This document shows positions 58,773-64,000 of a stretch of DNA of 64,000 bases, in pieces. Source of the DNA: Cunninghamella blakesleeana (Eukaryota; Mucoromycota; Mucoromycetes; Mucorales; Cunninghamellaceae). The stretch spans positions 1,633,501-1,697,500 of the forward strand of contig JAFCIZ010000002.1 in NCBI GenBank assembly GCA_017871115.1, written 5' to 3'. Both the position numbers and the translations under genes were made by a program. The first letter of the stretch is position 1. Each line of letters begins with the position of its first letter. A model generated the notes under the pieces. The model did no database searches, was not told the DNA's origin, and worked only from the letters and a program-made list of their open reading frames with translations.

Positions 58773-60930
58773 TTTTTTCTTAAAGGTATATATAGATAAG
58801 TAGTAAAAAAAATAATTTTTTAAAGTGAAAAAAGAAGAAAAGAAAGAAGAGAGAGAGAGAAAGAGAAAGAAAAAAAGTTAGTATATATAAGAATTTTTTC
58901 AAAAAAAAAAAAATCCTTAGTTTTTTTGATCCATCCAAATGGGCATTAATTTTCCCGGTAATCCCCAGCCAATAAAAATTGTAGGATTAAGAATAATGAT
59001 TTTCTCTTTTTTACCTACTTTTACGCTTTTTATTTCAAAATAGATGTATTCTAGAATAAGGTTACGTTACATAAATATATAAAAATAACATACTAGTGCC
59101 CTTTACATACCTTCTATTATAGAGAATGTTTATTCTTTTTTCATTGTATTATAAATCGAGTTATCAAAAAATAGAAATAAAACGTACCTCATTACCAAAT
59201 ATGCTTATTTTAGTATCAAAGATCCACGTTTTTTTAACTCAGTGGATTTTATATTTTTCCAGAATAAAGTTTACAGAAGATTCTTTGATCCAATTTCATA
59301 TGGACATGAGATCAAAGTATGTGGCAAACAAACAAATTTTTCCTTTTTTCCTTTTTTTTTTCTTCAAAAAACGATTTCTTGTTATTACTTTTTAAGATAT
59401 ACGTATATATATTAATTTATTATTTTAATTATCAATGGTATATATGTATATAATTTATAATTGTTCAGATCAAATCAAATATATTAATACTTATTCGGGT
59501 TATAAAATCCTAATTTTTTATTTTTGTTTTATATTTGTAACCATTAAAACGTTGAAACACCGGATTTCGGACTTTAGCCCTTCATATAAAAAAAATAGTT
59601 GTATTAATGATGTATCCAATAAAATTATTTACCTTTTATTAACACTATTACTTATTATGATAAACGGGTTTATCAACAGAAATAACACCGTCTTTTAATT
59701 ATTAATGCAAGACTATCTTTTTTTAAAAAAAATAAAAAATAAAATGAGCAATTAAAATTAAAGCTTTTTATCATAACATTTTTTTAACTATAAAAAGTAA
59801 TTTTATTTTACATTTATAACTATTTGCCATATATTTTTAAATGTAAATATGTGAACTTAATTTATATACCAAATTAATATATATAAATATCTTTTTTTTG
59901 TCTTTTGCTTGTCTCAAAACTAATTCTCTTTTCTTTATGATCAAGTTGTATAGTTAGGTAATCTTTTGTTGCCCTTTTAAATTAAAAATAATAATGAAAA
60001 TCTAATACGCAATTGATCATTGTTTTTTATAATAAACAGTTTTACAACATCTTGTTACGGTTTTTACCAAAGCTAAAGTTAACTCTTATATGCATATATT
60101 TAGAAAATAATTATACTTTTGTTCCATTATTATTTCATACCAGCTGATCCATAATCTATGGCGATATCCGTTTATGACTTAATAGATTTCTTTAAATAAA
60201 TTTGAGAATACTTGAAACCATCTTGTGAAAATTGGTCTGTAAATAGAAAATGGCGACGTTACCGAACTGTTAATTTTTTCAAGTTAATTGGTGTATTTTA
60301 TAGAAAGAAAAATTCATTTTAACTGAAGGCTTTATTAGGTAATATTTATGGTTTAGTAATTTTAAGCGTACATATAAAAAATCGTTCATTTGCATAAAAT
60401 ACAATTGATTATTATAATAATAAAAACAGTCATTTGATGATAATAATTTTTCCATAATAAAAATTATTCTGGATGCTTATAATCATATTTCAAAAAAATT
60501 ACTAAAAAAGACTATATACCTATATGCTGATGCTAACATGTAAGGTCTTCTTTTTATTTTTTAAAAAATAGATAAATAAATAAATAAAATTTCTTCCCAT
60601 GAAACTTTTATTTTTTATTTTTGTTATCATTGTTTATTTGGTCTGCATTAGTTAGGCATAGAATACAAAAAAAAAAAAAAACCAACAAAAACCTACACGA
60701 AAAGATCATGAAATCGTCCCTGAATTTCCTTTAGAAGGAAAGAAAAAATAAACAGGTTTTATTTCTTCGAGCTTGGAGTCATAAATCTTTTGAAGATTAT
60801 TGGATAGTTTTTAAATTCCGGTTTTTTTTGAATTTTCGTTAATTTAATTTCATTATTCCTTTACTTTCTTATTTTTTTTTCTTCTACTACTTTTTCATCT
60901 AATAAATATAAAAACACTTTTCATCTTAAA
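58773..60930. other. Divergent promoter spacer
   Basis: Region of 2.16 kb between the MFS transporter (-) and thiolase (+) genes. A purine run on the plus strand (about 58830-58880) is the pyrimidine tract of the transporter; a pyrimidine tract (about 60855-60900) precedes the thiolase ATG. A CCAAT box lies near 58971. The open frames at 59126-59698 (+) are Ile-, Phe- and Tyr-rich with no family resemblance and are not called. Confidence 0.6.
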
Positions 60931-62974
<2,044 letters not shown>

Positions 62975-63357
62975 ATATTTAATATATTTTTAAATTTCAT
63001 TTATTTACATTTAATACATACATATAATAATTTTCGTTAATAAAATAATATTTTATTGTAAAAAGAAGTTAAGATTAAGGGTATATTTAATTTTCCATTC
63101 ATTTTAAAAAAGAAAAAATGATTTGAAAAGATGATTTCTTTTTAACATATCAATCCTTTTTTTGTTCTAGTTTTTATATGCGTTTTTTTTTTAAAAAAAA
63201 TCTGAGTTGGGTAGCGCTGTTTATAAAAATTCGATTTTTTTAATTTTTTTTTCGCTTTTTTCTTTTTATTCAATATATATTAAATTTATATAGTTATTTA
63301 GATCTAAATTTCTATTACATACATCAACAAATAGAATAAAATAAAATAGCTTTAATC
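62975..63357. promoter_or_regulatory. Spacer with tRNase Z promoter
   Basis: Region of 383 bp between two plus-strand genes, containing the thiolase 3' UTR, a TTTTTTTTTTAAAAAAAA tract near 63184 and a pyrimidine stretch (about 63235-63270) before the start of the next gene. No gene is seen. Confidence 0.65.
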
Positions 63358-64000
63358 ATGGTTGTCAGTATGGATATAACTTTTTTAGGTACTAGCAGTG
63401 CACAACCTAGTACTACACGCAATCATCAATCTATGGCACTTCGAGTAAATGGAGATATATGGTTATTCGACTGCGGTGAAGCAACACAACATCAGTTTCA
63501 AAAGAGTCATCTTAAAATGGGTCGTATTACTAAAATATTTATTACACATATGCATGGCGATCATTGTTTTGGATTAGGTCCCTTATTATGTTCCATGTCT
63601 GATAATTTAAACCCTACCAGCCAAGCAACCATCGATGATCATCCGCCTATAGATATTTATGGCCCTTCGCGCTTAAGAAAGTGGTTAAGAACTACTTTAT
63701 GGATGACTTATTCTAACCTAGGGAAAAAATATCGAGTTCATGAATTGCTACATAGTGATATAAATGAAGAAGAGGGTAGTGAAGAAAATGGAAATATAAA
63801 ATATCATCCTCAAGAGTTACCTGGAAAAAATATAAAATTATCACCTTCAGCCGTCATTGATCTTGGAGATGGATTTAAAGTTACAGCGACAGGGATTCAA
63901 CATTCAATACCTTCTTTAGGATTTATTATTCAGGAACCAGATGTATTAGGAAATTTAAATAAATCAAAGTTATTACCTTTACTTGAAGAAAATGCTTTGG
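63358..64000 (+). CDS. Ribonuclease Z, short form (tRNase Z/ELAC1-like), partial
   Basis: Zinc-dependent endonuclease that removes 3' trailers from pre-tRNAs. The frame is open from the ATG at 63358 to the window edge, so the 3' end is missing (214 residues visible). The N-terminus is MDITFLGTSSAQPSTTRNHQ, then WLFDCGEATQHQFQKS, and the metal-binding HxHxDH motif (THMHGDHCFGLGPLL) at about residues 64-69. GIQHSIPSLGFII matches the conserved His region downstream. Because the HxHxDH motif is this close to the N-terminus, the gene must be the short form; the long form common in fungi has it in the C-terminal half. Met5 is an alternative start that begins right at the conserved core. Confidence 0.9.
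   Translation, partial: MVVSMDITFLGTSSAQPSTTRNHQSMALRVNGDIWLFDCGEATQHQFQKSHLKMGRITKIFITHMHGDHCFGLGPLLCSMSDNLNPTSQATIDDHPPIDIYGPSRLRKWLRTTLWMTYSNLGKKYRVHELLHSDINEEEGSEENGNIKYHPQELPGKNIKLSPSAVIDLGDGFKVTATGIQHSIPSLGFIIQEPDVLGNLNKSKLLPLLEENAL

Noticed and set aside
58998..59698. Two open frames of 87-89 residues between the DHA2 transporter and thiolase
   Set aside because: No domain, no clear start context and low-complexity composition; no intron joins them into a larger product.

Overview
The window is a piece of a nuclear genome from a fungus, most probably an early-diverging (zygomycete-type, Mucoromycota-like) species. The evidence is the very AT-rich intergenic DNA, genes split by short GT-AG introns (mostly about 50-250 bp), abundant trinucleotide runs coding for Asn, Ser, Thr or Gln, and fungal gene families: a Rom2-type DEP-DH-PH-CNH RhoGEF, a fungal homeobox protein, a Dal5-like permease, SPT2 and an SPX-RING protein. 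The species assignment is inference from gene content; no marker such as rRNA is present.

Layout. 1-6285 is gene-free, with diverged repeats and local duplications. 6286-8091 (+) is inositol-pentakisphosphate 2-kinase. 10676-12716 (+) is a homeodomain protein, convergent with a Rho1 GEF at 13361-18930 (-). 20573-24704 (-) is an intron-containing gene for a bacterial-style type IIG/Eco57I-like adenine-N6 DNA methyltransferase with a TaqI-like specificity region. It is the strongest candidate here for an undescribed system. 26061-28238 (+) is CDP-diacylglycerol synthase. It is followed by SPT2 (28725-30828, -), an MFS anion/cation symporter (31188-33064, -), a four-helix membrane protein with a disordered tail (34823-36796, +), complex I subunit NDUFB8 (37201-38046, -) and a 2-Cys peroxiredoxin (38664-39415, -).

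40254-43529 (-) encodes a TPR/UBL/LRR protein resembling Tonsoku/TONSL but without ankyrin repeats. It is divergently transcribed, over 250 bp, from a SET1-like H3K4 methyltransferase (43780-46284, +). A gene-free stretch follows, with a GC-richer repeat island (about 47.5-48.6 kb). Then come an intronless FAD monooxygenase (49123-50481, +), TAF6 (50752-52702, -), an SPX-RING protein ending in a CaaX-type tetrapeptide (53298-55461, -), a 14-helix-type MFS transporter (56208-58772, -), acetyl-CoA C-acetyltransferase with a possible 21-nt microexon (60931-62974, +), and the 5' part of a short-form tRNase Z (63358 to the window end, +).

The genes do not form an operon or an obvious cluster. Two themes recur. 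One is chromatin and DNA modification: the DNA methyltransferase, SPT2, the TONSL-like protein, the SET1-like protein and TAF6. The other is inositol phosphate/phosphate signalling: IPK1 makes InsP6, the precursor of the ligands bound by SPX domains, and the SPX-RING gene has a CACGTG palindrome just upstream. The gene models were joined by reading splice sites by eye and have not been checked with transcripts.
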